From contig DKID01000037.1 in assembly GCA_002454045.1 (NCBI GenBank), positions 1 through 59,625 of the forward strand: a stretch of 59,625 nucleotides of DNA, written 5' to 3'. Of the stretch, positions 1-8,774 are shown one piece after another. The position numbers and the translations under genes were made by a program. The notes beneath the pieces were generated by a model. That model was not told the origin of the DNA and ran no database searches. It worked only from the letters and a program-made list of their open reading frames with translations. The DNA comes from Nitrospina sp. UBA6727. GTDB taxonomy: Bacteria > Nitrospinota > Nitrospinia > Nitrospinales > VA-1. Each line of letters begins with the position of its first letter. The first letter of the stretch is position 1.

Positions 1-244
1 GTAGGCGGCCGCATCGGCACGCAATACGTCTGGTGACTCGGCGGGCGACCGTCATCGTGGCGGCGTAGTCGGGCACAAGATGTTGTGGGTTGTGCTTCGG
101 GTTGCGCTAGACGTGGTGTAATTCTACTTTACAATGTGTCGTGGTTGGGATAGTCTCTTTTCCGGTGTGCGGGACTTTTGGCGCGCTGTTGCGTTGCCGC
201 CGCCGTCATCGTCGTCTGATAATCGCGCGGGAGTTTGGCGAGTT
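1..244. other. window edge upstream of smc, no gene recognised
   Basis: No convincing gene is visible before the smc start. One plus-strand frame is open from base 1 to a TGA at 34-36 and could be the last residues of a gene cut by the window edge, but it is too short to identify. Bases 30-65 contain GACCGTCATCGTGG-type words of the repeat family found elsewhere in this window. No strong promoter was seen. Confidence 0.4.
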
Positions 245-3200
245 ATGTATCTGAAAAATCTGGAACTGGAGGGGTTTAAATCGTTCGTCGATTCCACTCG
301 GATGGAGTTCAAAAACGGTTTTACCGCCATCGTCGGTCCGAATGGTTGCGGAAAAAGCAACGTGTCGGACGCGATTCGCTGGGTCATCGGCGAGCAGCGT
401 TCTAAAACTCTGCGCAGTACTCGCATCACGGATCTCATTTTCAACGGCAGCGAAAGTCGGAAGCCGGTGAACCGCACGGAAATTTCTCTGACCTTGGCGA
501 ACGTGCCGCCGGGAATCCGCATCGCCGGCGTTCCTAATTCTTCGGAGGATGTCAAGATTACGCGTTGTTACCATCGTTCTGGCGAGAGCGAATTTTACAT
601 CAACCAGATTCCATGCCGCTTGAAGGACATCACGGATTTTCTTTTGGACGCCGGTATTAGTCCGAAGGTGTTGACCATTATTGAGCAAGGTCATATTCAG
701 GACATCACCACTTCCAAGCCGGAGGACAGGCGGGTTTTGATTGAGGAGGCGGCGGGGATTCTGAAATTCAAGCACCGCAAAAACGAAGCCATCCGCAAAC
801 TCGACGGCAGCCGTCAGAATCTGGAGCGGGTGGCGGACATCGTTCAGGAACTGGCGCGGCAGGTTGAATCGTTGAAGCGTCAAGCCGCCAAGGCGGAGCG
901 CTATAAGAGGTACAAATCCGAAATCAAACGGCTGTCGTTGCAACTTTTTTCCGTCAAAGTTCGCCGCCACCAATCTCAGTTGCAAGTGATTGAGTCGGAG
1001 TTGCGGGAGCAAACGCAAACGAAAACGGAATGGAACGCCCGTCACGCCACCTGCGAAAATCAGACCGCGCAACTCAATGTGGAAATCGAAGAAACGCTGT
1101 CGCGGTTGAATGAAGCCCGCGAAACTGTTCATCAACTCAACTCCCAAATCGGAAGCAGCGAACAAAACGTCGCCTTCAAAAAAGAACAGAAGTCGGAAGC
1201 GGCGGCGGACATTGAATCCGCCGCCGCCGAAATTTCCCGCATGCAAAAGGAAATCGGCGACCTGACGGGCGAGATGGAAAACGAGCGGCAAAAACTTTCC
1301 GCCACGTCGCGGGAAATCAACGAGCAGGAAATTATATTGGAGCAGCGCAACGCGGAAAATGAACAGCAGCGCGACGCCGCGCAGAAAATTCAGGCGCAAG
1401 TTCTCGACGAAGAAAAAAACGTCCGCGATGCGTTCCAGAAAACGGCGGCGGCGAAAAATAAATTGACCGCGCTTGAGACGCGAGTTCACGGGCTGGAAGT
1501 CCGCCGCGAAAAACTTGTGTCAGAAAAAGGCGAAGTCCGTTCCCAACTTCAGGAAAATCAGTCAGCACTGGCGCGGGAGAAATCGGAGCACGAGCAAAAG
1601 GGCGAGGAACTTACACGGTTGCGGGAGCGGCAGGAAGCCTTGCGCCAAGGAGTTGCCGAATCTTCGCGACAACTTCAATCTGAAATTGACGGTCACAGTT
1701 CCAAGCAGGAAAACTATTTTCATCAAGCCTCCTTGCTGGGTTCATTGGAAAAACTGCGGAACCAGTTTGAGGGATTTCAAGAAGGCATCAAATCTCTGAT
1801 GGGCAATCAGAACGGCGAGCGCATGCCGGGAATCCGCGAAGTGCTGGTGGATGTTCTGCAGACCGCGGAGGAATACGAAGTGGCCATCGAGACGGCGTTG
1901 GGCGAAAAACTCCAAAGCGTTATCGTCGATTCCTATTCCGATTCGCTGGAGGCGATTCGTTATCTCAAAAGCCATCATTCCGGCCGCGGCTTATTCGTTC
2001 CCCTCAATCCGAAATCCGCGCCGTCGCCGCCGATGAATTTGAACGGCACGCAAGGCATCGTCGGCGCGGCGCTTAATTTTGTCGAGTGTCAGGAAGGATA
2101 CCGCCCCGTCATTGAGTTGTTGCTGAAAAATGTCGTCATCGTTCAAGATATGGATGCGGCGCTTCATCTGCATCAGGACGCGAATTTTCACGCAACGGTC
2201 GTCACCTTAAACGGCGAGATGATCGACGCCAACGGATTCGTCACCGGCGGCTCGTTGGAAAATGTTTCCTCCAGCCTGCTAGCGCGGAACCGCGAAATAG
2301 AAACTCTCGGTCGCAATACCAGTCGGCTCAAAAAGGAATTGGATGCCGCGCGGGAAAATATGGAAGGGAAAAAACAAAGCCTCGGCGAACGCGACCGCGA
2401 CCTGAAAAAATTAGACCAGCAAACCCATTCCGCGGAACTCGAAGCGAACAACAAACTCCGCGACTTGGAACAACGGCGCGAGGAAGCGGAGCGCATGGAA
2501 AATAAGGACGCCGTGATAGGCGAAGAACTTTCGGCGTTGGAGAACGAAAGGGACGAACTGGTCGCGGAGAAATCTTCGCTGGAGCAGGAGGTGGTTTCCG
2601 CCGAGCAAAAAAGAAATCGCGACGAAGAACTTTTAATCCGTCACCGCGAAGAACTGGAGCAAAGTCGCCGCGGCGTTGAGGAAATTTCATCCGAGATCAG
2701 CAGGCTAAAAGTTTTGATTGCGTCGCGAATTGGCCAACGGGAAAACACGCTTACCGAAATCAAGCGGCAGGAATTGCAACAACGAAACTTAAAGCAACAG
2801 ATCGAAAAGCGTGAAGCCGACCGAGTTTCAAACCAGAACCGCATCACCGCAATCGCCACGGAAATTTCAACTTTAGAAAACACCGTCCTCAAACTTTCCC
2901 GGGAAAAAGATCAGTGGAGCGAAACGGCGACTCAAGAAGAAGAATCGCTGCAGCAGAAGGAAGACGAGCAGAAAGAAATGGAGCAGGGCATCCGCGAACT
3001 GTCGCGAAAAATTCAGGAGATCACGGAAACCCTCTCGCAAATAGAAATCAAGCGCTCCGAAAGTCGCCTGCAAATCGTCCATCTGGAAGAACGCGCCTAC
3101 GAAGATTACAACGCAACCCGGGAAGAATTGCAGTCGGCTTACGATGCAACCATCGATGAAAATGAAACCGACGAGCAGGTCAAAAAAATTAAGGAGAAGG

Positions 3201-3805
3201 CGGCGCGGTTAGGCGAGGTCAATCTTGCGGCACTCGCGGATTTTGAAAAAACTAATGAGCGTTACACTTTTCTGAAAAAGCAACAGGACGATCTCGCCGA
3301 GTCGATCGAACTGCTTCATTCCACCATCGAAAAAATAAACCGAACCACCAAGCAACGGTTTCTCGACACGTATCAACTGGTCAACAAAAACTTCAAGGAA
3401 ATTTTCGCGCGACTCTTCCAAGGAGGAAAAGCAAACTTAACTTTGACCGACGAATCCAACCCGCTCGATTCGGGCATCGAAATCACCGCCAATCCGCTGG
3501 GGAAAAGTTTGCAAAGTTTAGCCCTGATGTCCGGCGGCGAAAAAGCCATGACCGCCATCGCCCTGGTGTTCGCGGTATTCAAAGCACGCCCCAGTCCCTT
3601 TTGTTTGCTGGACGAAGTGGATGCCCCGCTGGACGAAGCCAACGTCGTCCGTTTCCAAGAAATGCTCAAAGAGATGGCCGTCAAAACGCAGTTCATCATC
3701 ATCACCCACAACCAAAAAACCATGTCTTTCGCCAACGCTCTGTACGGCATAACCATGGAAGAGCAAGGCGTCTCCAAAGCGGTCTCCGTCCACTTCAACC
3801 ACTAA
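245..3805 (+). CDS. smc: chromosome segregation SMC ATPase
   Basis: Structural-maintenance-of-chromosomes protein, 1186 aa, which forms DNA-entrapping rings with ScpA/ScpB to organise and segregate the nucleoid. The ATP-binding head is split between the ends: Walker A GPNGCGKS is at residues 31-38, the signature SGGEK at 1096-1100 and Walker B LLDE at 1121-1124. Long Glu/Lys/Arg-rich coiled coils flank a hinge domain at about 527-670. Length is typical of bacterial SMC. I chose the ATG at 245 because the protein then begins MYLKNLELEGFKSF, as the family does. The frame stays open upstream to 134, but those 37 residues do not resemble SMC. It stands alone, followed by a repeat-rich gap and a separate promoter for the next gene. 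Confidence 0.97.
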   Translation: MYLKNLELEGFKSFVDSTRMEFKNGFTAIVGPNGCGKSNVSDAIRWVIGEQRSKTLRSTRITDLIFNGSESRKPVNRTEISLTLANVPPGIRIAGVPNSSEDVKITRCYHRSGESEFYINQIPCRLKDITDFLLDAGISPKVLTIIEQGHIQDITTSKPEDRRVLIEEAAGILKFKHRKNEAIRKLDGSRQNLERVADIVQELARQVESLKRQAAKAERYKRYKSEIKRLSLQLFSVKVRRHQSQLQVIESELREQTQTKTEWNARHATCENQTAQLNVEIEETLSRLNEARETVHQLNSQIGSSEQNVAFKKEQKSEAAADIESAAAEISRMQKEIGDLTGEMENERQKLSATSREINEQEIILEQRNAENEQQRDAAQKIQAQVLDEEKNVRDAFQKTAAAKNKLTALETRVHGLEVRREKLVSEKGEVRSQLQENQSALAREKSEHEQKGEELTRLRERQEALRQGVAESSRQLQSEIDGHSSKQENYFHQASLLGSLEKLRNQFEGFQEGIKSLMGNQNGERMPGIREVLVDVLQTAEEYEVAIETALGEKLQSVIVDSYSDSLEAIRYLKSHHSGRGLFVPLNPKSAPSPPMNLNGTQGIVGAALNFVECQEGYRPVIELLLKNVVIVQDMDAALHLHQDANFHATVVTLNGEMIDANGFVTGGSLENVSSSLLARNREIETLGRNTSRLKKELDAARENMEGKKQSLGERDRDLKKLDQQTHSAELEANNKLRDLEQRREEAERMENKDAVIGEELSALENERDELVAEKSSLEQEVVSAEQKRNRDEELLIRHREELEQSRRGVEEISSEISRLKVLIASRIGQRENTLTEIKRQELQQRNLKQQIEKREADRVSNQNRITAIATEISTLENTVLKLSREKDQWSETATQEEESLQQKEDEQKEMEQGIRELSRKIQEITETLSQIEIKRSESRLQIVHLEERAYEDYNATREELQSAYDATIDENETDEQVKKIKEKAARLGEVNLAALADFEKTNERYTFLKKQQDDLAESIELLHSTIEKINRTTKQRFLDTYQLVNKNFKEIFARLFQGGKANLTLTDESNPLDSGIEITANPLGKSLQSLALMSGGEKAMTAIALVFAVFKARPSPFCLLDEVDAPLDEANVVRFQEMLKEMAVKTQFIIITHNQKTMSFANALYGITMEEQGVSKAVSVHFNH

Positions 3806-3850
3806 GCGGAGTTTTCACGCCGCCGCCGTTCGCCTCCTCCACGCAACAAC

Positions 3851-3912
3851 GCGGTGACGATGGTGACCGTGACGGCGCGACGAAGAGTTTGCCGATGACG
3901 GTGGCGCGATGG
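3851..3912 (+). repeat. GACGGTG-family low-complexity repeat after smc
   Basis: G-rich run made of GTGACGATGG, GTGACGGCGCG and GATGACGGTGGCGCG words between the smc stop and the promoter of the LRR gene. The same words recur in many other gaps of the window. It is non-coding in the frame of either neighbour. Confidence 0.7.
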
Positions 3913-3921
3913 TGGTATAAT
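3913..3921 (+). promoter_or_regulatory. extended -10 promoter for the LRR gene
   Basis: TGGTATAAT, a perfect -10 hexamer (TATAAT at 3916-3921) with the TGn extension that can substitute for a -35 box. No good -35 hexamer is visible; TTGCCG at 3889-3894 lies 21 bases away. The expected transcription start is near 3928, about 25 bases before the ATG at 3953. The GACGGTG repeat directly abuts this promoter. Confidence 0.55.
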
Positions 3922-3952
3922 CATCGCCGCGGATTTAACTTCATCGTGTTAT

Positions 3953-5305
3953 ATGGACGAAGCGAAAGACATCGACGACAGCCTGGATTTTCTGCGGTAC
4001 TTCGAAAAATATACCGAGAGCCCCGACCTCGGCGTCCTCCTTCAAGAAAAGTTGAGCCCCGACAAAAAATCTTTAAACCTTTCGGGACACCAACTGCGCG
4101 AAGAGGATTTCCGCGCCATTGCTGGGTTTCGTCCCGTCCAATCTCTCGCTTCCCTCAACCTCGACCAAACGGGTTTGAACTCGCGCGGACTACAATCGCT
4201 CAGCACTTGCGACTGTTTTTGTAATCTAGAAAACCTTTCGTTGGCGAACAATAATCTCGACGACGAAGCCTTGTTCTTTCTTTCCAAATGCCGCGCATTA
4301 ACCCGCCTGAAAGTTTTGAATTTATCCAGCAATGAAATTGGCGCACTCGGCGCAAAGGTTCTTTCCCTCGCGGAAGACATGAACAATCTGGAACGGCTGA
4401 ACTTTTCCTACAACCGTTTGGAACCGCTCGGCATCAAATCGCTCGCCGATTCAAAACTGGCGCGGCGGTTGACCGACATCGATCTTCGCGACACGGGAGT
4501 TGGCGATGACGGCTTGCGGTTTTTGCAACAGTCCCCGCCGCTCGAAAATATCGTCCGCGTTGATCTTTCCGACAATGGTCTGACTGGCAACGGGATGGAG
4601 GCACTGGCGCAGTCGCGCGTGTTTCCCCGTCTCAAAGTTTTCATCCTAAACAACAACCATCTCGGCGACGACGGCGTTTACGCTATGGCCGAGTCGCCCA
4701 TGTTTGACAAGTTGGAAACGCTGGTCATGCACAACAACGGGTTGACGGCGGACAGCGCCATTTCTCTCGCCGAATCTAAAACGATTACCAAACTTAAAAC
4801 GCTCGACTTGAACAACAACGACCTTCGCGCCGCGGGCGTGACGGCGTTGGCGGCGTCCGAAAATATAAACGGCGTGGAAACTCTTGACCTCGGCGGGAAC
4901 AAAATCGGCGCGGAGGGCGCGAAGGCTTTGGCGCAATCTCCCCATTGCGCCGGACTAAAAACTTTGCGGCTGAACAACAATAACGTCTCCGACCTTGGCG
5001 CTTCGGCGTTAGCCCGTTCCGCCACGATGACGCGATTGGAATCTTTATTTCTGGAAAATGAAAACTGGATTCACGCGCAAGGCGCTAAGGCGATTGCCGA
5101 ATCCAAAAACCTCGCCAGCCTTCGTCGACTGGTGCTCGCTTTGAATGTCATCGGCGACGAAGGCGCGGTTTATCTGGCGAACTCCCGCCAACTTTCGCGC
5201 CTGCATTTTTTGAACGTCGCCGGCAACAAAATTAGTCCCAAAGGAGAAGACGCCTTGCAAAAATCCACGGCGCTCGCCAACCTTAAAGTGCTGGAAATTG
5301 TTTAA
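3953..5305 (+). CDS. leucine-rich-repeat protein, ribonuclease-inhibitor-like
   Basis: 450-aa protein made almost entirely of about a dozen LRR units of roughly 28 residues, with the pattern LxxLxLxxNxIGxxGAxALAxS typical of the ribonuclease-inhibitor class. Such solenoids usually bind proteins; the partner here is unknown. The first 60 or so residues are not repeats and are acidic and helical. There is no signal peptide or membrane segment, so it is probably cytoplasmic. No catalytic domain or TIR, kinase or NACHT fusion is present. Its stop codon TAA (5303-5305) overlaps the stop of the convergent downstream gene within a shared TTAA. The start at 3953 follows an extended -10 promoter by a short leader. 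Confidence 0.8.
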   Translation: MDEAKDIDDSLDFLRYFEKYTESPDLGVLLQEKLSPDKKSLNLSGHQLREEDFRAIAGFRPVQSLASLNLDQTGLNSRGLQSLSTCDCFCNLENLSLANNNLDDEALFFLSKCRALTRLKVLNLSSNEIGALGAKVLSLAEDMNNLERLNFSYNRLEPLGIKSLADSKLARRLTDIDLRDTGVGDDGLRFLQQSPPLENIVRVDLSDNGLTGNGMEALAQSRVFPRLKVFILNNNHLGDDGVYAMAESPMFDKLETLVMHNNGLTADSAISLAESKTITKLKTLDLNNNDLRAAGVTALAASENINGVETLDLGGNKIGAEGAKALAQSPHCAGLKTLRLNNNNVSDLGASALARSATMTRLESLFLENENWIHAQGAKAIAESKNLASLRRLVLALNVIGDEGAVYLANSRQLSRLHFLNVAGNKISPKGEDALQKSTALANLKVLEIV

Positions 5306-6087
5306 GCCAACGCTTCCTCGACCACGCATTCTCCGCATAACCGCGGCTTCACGCCGGCTCCGCCCATCGAAAACTTTGCGTTGCGCAGCGAGACAAAATA
5401 ACTTTGCACGCCGATTCGCGCCGCGATGTCGTCCGCCAACTTTTGCAACGCCGGTTGCCAGTCACCGGCTTTCGGATGCCGCCGATACCCGTCCCAATAC
5501 GACTCCGGCGCCATGACCATCAACCGCGGCGGCGCGGTCGCAAGATGCAAATCGAATTTGCTTTTCGCCTCCGCCGCGATGTCTTTGATGTTGGCATCGA
5601 CCATCGCGCAATATCCCAACGCCTCAATCCACGCATACAACGGCGTGTCGCCGCGGCTCGCGTCGCCGTCCACTTTGAGTTCAATCACGCACGCAAACTC
5701 GTCGTCAATCGCGGCGAAAAGATCAACCTTGCCGATGCCCGCATCATCGCGCCGCGCCTTCAACGGAAACTGATAATCCAGCAACCGCAAGCGCGACATC
5801 GCCGCGTGCGTCACCGTTGCCATCGTCGCGAAGTCATTCCAAAGCGCCATCGCCAAATGCTCTTCGCCGCGGTTGGATTCTCTTTCACCGCCGCCAGCGC
5901 CGTCGTGTCCGACAAAATATTTCTTGCCGCGATGATGACGACGCGGCGCGGTCTTGCGCAACGTTTCATACGCGATGGTCAACTTATCCGAGTCCAACCG
6001 CCGCATGCGGTCGCAAAACTTGGAGACATTGTTCATGCCCGAAAAATTTTTATGCAACGTCAGCAAATCGTATTCGGAAAAGTTCAT
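5302..6087 (-). CDS. hypothetical protein with PD-(D/E)xK nuclease-like motif
   Basis: 261-aa minus-strand protein that I do not recognise by name. Residues 118-139 read like the core of a PD-(D/E)xK nuclease: Asp122 in GKVDLF, a hydrophobic strand, then Glu136 and Lys138 in IELKVD. An upstream conserved-looking helix EEHLAMALWN (75-84) could supply the extra acidic residue of that fold. Residues 46-72 are a low-complexity His/Arg/Gly stretch overlapping the repeat family on the DNA. Start ATG at 6087 has a GAGG ribosome-binding site about 10 bases upstream. It lies downstream of elbB, with a hairpin between them. The nuclease assignment is inference from the motif; no methylase or restriction partner is present. 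Confidence 0.6.
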   Translation of the reverse strand: MNFSEYDLLTLHKNFSGMNNVSKFCDRMRRLDSDKLTIAYETLRKTAPRRHHRGKKYFVGHDGAGGGERESNRGEEHLAMALWNDFATMATVTHAAMSRLRLLDYQFPLKARRDDAGIGKVDLFAAIDDEFACVIELKVDGDASRGDTPLYAWIEALGYCAMVDANIKDIAAEAKSKFDLHLATAPPRLMVMAPESYWDGYRRHPKAGDWQPALQKLADDIAARIGVQSYFVSLRNAKFSMGGAGVKPRLCGECVVEEALA

Positions 6088-6111
6088 CGTCGTTAACCTC
6101 GAAACGCCGCG

Positions 6112-6135
6112 ACGCCGTCATCACCGTCACCGTGA
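6112..6135 (-). repeat. GACGGTG-family repeat, minus orientation
   Basis: On the minus strand this reads CACGGTGACGGTGATGACGGCG, the same word set as the other intergenic repeats. It sits immediately upstream of the nuclease-like gene and downstream of the elbB terminator-like hairpin. Confidence 0.6.
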
Positions 6136-6141
6136 AAAGTT

Positions 6142-6174
6142 CGCCGCGGGGAAAAATTTTCCGCGGCGTTTTTT
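6142..6174. terminator. terminator-like hairpin downstream of elbB
   Basis: CGCCGCGG (6142-6149) pairs perfectly with CCGCGGCG (6161-6168) around an 11-base AT-rich loop, followed on the plus strand by six T. On the minus strand, where elbB ends at 6173, the hairpin is followed by only a weak GAACTTTTC tract. The better terminator geometry therefore faces plus-strand transcripts, although elbB is the gene ending here. Confidence 0.5.
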
Positions 6175-6838
6175 AGGGAGTTATCTTTATCAGTTCGTTG
6201 ATAGTTTTTTCGATGCCTTCGGCAACTTCCGCGATACTTTGTCCGAGCATATAAGCCGGTGTCGAGATGATTTTGTTTTTCGCGTCGAAAACGAAATCCC
6301 GCGCCGAGCAGTCCTGATGCCGACTTCCCATGCTTTCGATTTTGCTGCTGGTTTCTTTATCGTTGCCGATGGTCAGCACCGGTTTTTGCGGCGCGTCTTC
6401 GTAAATTTTCGCCATCATCGCCGGGGCAATGCATAACACCGCCTGCGGTTTTTGTTTGGCGGCGAACTCTTTTACCAGCCGGAAAATTTCCGGATGGACG
6501 TCGCAGTTTTCTCCTTTGACCGCAAAACTTGAGAGGTTCTTCGCCGCGCCGAATCCGCCGGGGAATACTAGCGCGTCAATGTCATCGGCTTTGACCGTGC
6601 TGATGTCTTTGATTTCGCCGCGGGCGATGCGGGCTGCTTCCACCAACACGTTGCGTTTTTCTCCCGCCGCTTCTTCGCCGGTGAGATGGTTGACGACATG
6701 CATCTGCTCCACATCGGGCGCCATGCACACCGCTTCGGCACCGGCACGGTCGATCGCCAGCAGCGTGATGACCGACTCGTGAATTTCCGCGCCGTCATAC
6801 ACGCCGCATCCCGAAAGCACCACACCAATTTTTTTCAT
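6173..6838 (-). CDS. elbB: ElbB-like DJ-1/PfpI family protein (glyoxalase/isoprenoid)
   Basis: 221-aa class-I glutamine-amidotransferase-like fold protein of the ElbB/GATase1-like group. The family is linked to isoprenoid biosynthesis and has reported glyoxalase activity in E. coli. Recognition rests on the N-terminus KKIGVVLSGCGVYDGAEIHE, the LVFPGGFGAAKNLSSFA segment and the nucleophile-elbow cysteine in VLCIAPAMMAKI. Length matches the family (about 220 aa). Start ATG at 6838 has AGGGGG about 9 bases upstream. A TAGAAT -10-like element lies upstream on the minus strand near 6890, without an obvious -35. It is codirectional with nadE, 114 bp apart across a G-run and repeat, so cotranscription is uncertain. 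Confidence 0.9.
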   Translation of the reverse strand: MKKIGVVLSGCGVYDGAEIHESVITLLAIDRAGAEAVCMAPDVEQMHVVNHLTGEEAAGEKRNVLVEAARIARGEIKDISTVKADDIDALVFPGGFGAAKNLSSFAVKGENCDVHPEIFRLVKEFAAKQKPQAVLCIAPAMMAKIYEDAPQKPVLTIGNDKETSSKIESMGSRHQDCSARDFVFDAKNKIISTPAYMLGQSIAEVAEGIEKTINELIKITP

Positions 6839-6914
6839 CGTCGTTTCCCCCTAAAAAATACGAACGGATTATTTTGCGTTGACCGCCGATTCTATCACAA
6901 CCCTCTTCGCGAAA

Positions 6915-6952
6915 ATGGTGACGGCGATGACGGCGGCGCGCGGGGGGGGGGG
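6915..6952 (+). repeat. GACGGCG repeat plus 11-G homopolymer after nadE
   Basis: Plus-strand words GGTGACGGCGATGACGGCGGCGCGC run directly into eleven consecutive G (6942-6952). The homopolymer touches the nadE stop codon, which is the TAG complementary to 6953-6955, so nadE mRNA continues into eleven C. Being outside the reading frame it cannot switch NadE, but slippage could alter the 3' UTR. Confidence 0.75.
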
Positions 6953-8719
6953 CTATTTTGCGCCGCGGGAAATGGGCAGCCGCCTATCTTTGCCGAAAGC
7001 CTTTGGGGTGATTTTCACGCCGGGGGGACCTTGCCGACGTTTGTATTCGTTGCGGTCCACCAACTGCGCGACGCGGCGGATTTCGGATTTGGACAGTCCC
7101 GCAACTTTAATTTCGTCCGCCGACAAATCTTTTTCAATGTAGCGGAACAACACCGGGTCGAGCAAATCATACGGCGGCAGCGAATCGGTGTCCCGTTGTT
7201 TCGGCCTAAGTTCCGCCGAGGGTTCTTTGGTCAAAACATTTTGCGGAATAATTTTTCGTTCGCGGTTTCGCCATCGCGCGAGTTTGTAAACCATGACTTT
7301 GGGGACGTCTTTGATCACGGCGAATCCGCCCGCCATGTCGCCGTAGAGTGTGCAATAACCGACGCTGACTTCGCTCTTGTTACCGGTGGTCAACACCATC
7401 CAACCGTTTTTGTTGGAGAGCCACATCAACAAGTTGCCGCGGATGCGGGCTTGCAAATTTTCTTCCGCGACGCCGGCGGGCATCGTCCCCGCGAAAACAT
7501 TTTTCAGCAAGGAGTCGTACGCCTTCACGATGGGTTCGATGGAAAGCGTGACGGTTTGTATCGCCAAATTTTTTGCTAGCGCCAACGCGTCGGCGACGCT
7601 GCTTTTTGAGGAATGGCGCGACGGCATCAAAATCCCGACCACGTTGTCGGCGCCCAACGCGGTGACTGCCACCGCCGCGGTCAAGGAAGAATCGATGCCG
7701 CCGCTCAAGCCTAAGACCGCTTTGGAAAATCCGTTTTTGCAAACGTAGTCGCGCGTGCCCAACGCCAACGCCGAATAAACTTCCTCCTCGTCGGATTTTT
7801 TTTTGTAGGAACGCGGCGGCAACGGCGGAACTTTTTTTGTTCGCGATGACGACGGTGCAACGACGGCGCGATAACTTTTAACTTGCGCGGCGTTTGCGCG
7901 GCGGGATTTTCGGTCGCCGGGGAAGAGAGTTACGTCGGCGAAAATAATTTCTTCTTCAAACGCGTTTCCCTCGGCGATGATTTTTCCTTGCGCGTCAACG
8001 ATGAGACTTTGGCCGTCAAACACGAGTTCGTCTTGTCCGCCGACCAAATTGACATAAGCGATTGGGCAGCGATAACTGCGGGCGCGCTTGATGATCATTC
8101 GCTTGCGCGCTTCCCCTTTGCCGCGGTGATAGGGGGAAGACGAGATGTTCAGCAGCAAGTCCACCGCGCCTTTTTGGCATAAAGTTTTTCCCGGGCCGGA
8201 TTCTTCCCAGATGTCTTCGCAGATGGTCAATCCTATTTGCGCGCCGTTCAGGAAAAATCGGACGGGCTTTTCTCCCGCGGCGAAATAACGTTTCTCGTCG
8301 AACACGCCATAGTTTGGTAGCAACATTTTCCTGCTGGTGGCGATATGTTTTCCGTCGCAGATTAAGGCGGCGGCGTTATAAAGATGTTTGCCTTTTTGTT
8401 CGGCGAACCCGACGGCGGCCGTCAAACTTCGTGTAAAGGGAGCCAGTTTTTTTAAAGTTGCTCGGCAATTTTTGACGAAACTTTTTTTGAATAATAAATC
8501 TTCTGGCGGATAACCCGTGAGCATCAACTCCGGGAACAGTACGACGTCGGCGCCCATTTTACGGGCTTTGGCGCATGCCGATTTTATTTTGTCGGCGTTG
8601 GACTCAAATCCGCCAACGAGACTATTGACCTGCGCCAACGCCAGGCGCAGAGAAATTCCCGCGCGGGAAACGGGTCGCCGTTTCTTTGCTTCCGAAATTT
8701 TTTTTATAGTTCGGCGCAT
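6953..8719 (-). CDS. nadE: glutamine-dependent NAD+ synthetase
   Basis: 588-aa two-domain enzyme of the last step of NAD+ biosynthesis: it amidates deamido-NAD+ with ATP, using ammonia channelled from glutamine. The N-terminal nitrilase-fold glutaminase shows the Glu-Lys-Cys triad (Glu64 in LFPE, Lys131 in SRKMLLPNYG, Cys167 in TICEDIWEE). The C-terminal synthetase carries the PP-loop LSGGIDSS and TGNKSEVSVGY. The linker between the domains (about residues 285-310, basic and proline-rich) is encoded over GACGACGG repeat words at 7840-7875. I chose the ATG at 8719; 22 basic residues precede the usual domain start and no clear ribosome-binding site is visible. It is divergent from the gene at 8851. 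Confidence 0.95.
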   Translation of the reverse strand: MRRTIKKISEAKKRRPVSRAGISLRLALAQVNSLVGGFESNADKIKSACAKARKMGADVVLFPELMLTGYPPEDLLFKKSFVKNCRATLKKLAPFTRSLTAAVGFAEQKGKHLYNAAALICDGKHIATSRKMLLPNYGVFDEKRYFAAGEKPVRFFLNGAQIGLTICEDIWEESGPGKTLCQKGAVDLLLNISSSPYHRGKGEARKRMIIKRARSYRCPIAYVNLVGGQDELVFDGQSLIVDAQGKIIAEGNAFEEEIIFADVTLFPGDRKSRRANAAQVKSYRAVVAPSSSRTKKVPPLPPRSYKKKSDEEEVYSALALGTRDYVCKNGFSKAVLGLSGGIDSSLTAAVAVTALGADNVVGILMPSRHSSKSSVADALALAKNLAIQTVTLSIEPIVKAYDSLLKNVFAGTMPAGVAEENLQARIRGNLLMWLSNKNGWMVLTTGNKSEVSVGYCTLYGDMAGGFAVIKDVPKVMVYKLARWRNRERKIIPQNVLTKEPSAELRPKQRDTDSLPPYDLLDPVLFRYIEKDLSADEIKVAGLSKSEIRRVAQLVDRNEYKRRQGPPGVKITPKAFGKDRRLPISRGAK

Positions 8720-8745
8720 AACATTGATGTTCGTGAAATAACAGA

Positions 8746-8774
8746 TTTTGCGTGGCGGTTTTGAGGAGTATACT
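8746..8774 (+). promoter_or_regulatory. candidate promoter for the gene at 8851
   Basis: TATACT at 8769-8774 is a good -10 box, with a poor -35 (TTTTGC, 8746-8751) 17 bases upstream. It sits in the divergent gap with nadE. The core AGTATACT (8767-8774) is a perfect palindrome, so it also offers a -10 to nadE in the other direction, where TTGACC (complement of 8795-8800) could be a badly spaced -35. Confidence 0.4.

Noticed and set aside
102..130. TTGCGC-17-TACTTT as an smc promoter
   Set aside because: Both boxes are weak matches and chance is likely.
206..1489. Long minus-strand open frame inside smc
   Set aside because: Arg/Phe-rich shadow frame opposite a clear SMC coding sequence with all motifs; no ribosome-binding site.
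5404..6096. Plus-strand open frame opposite the nuclease-like gene
   Set aside because: Arg/His-rich product typical of an antisense frame; the minus-strand protein has a better start, ribosome-binding site and a nuclease-like motif.
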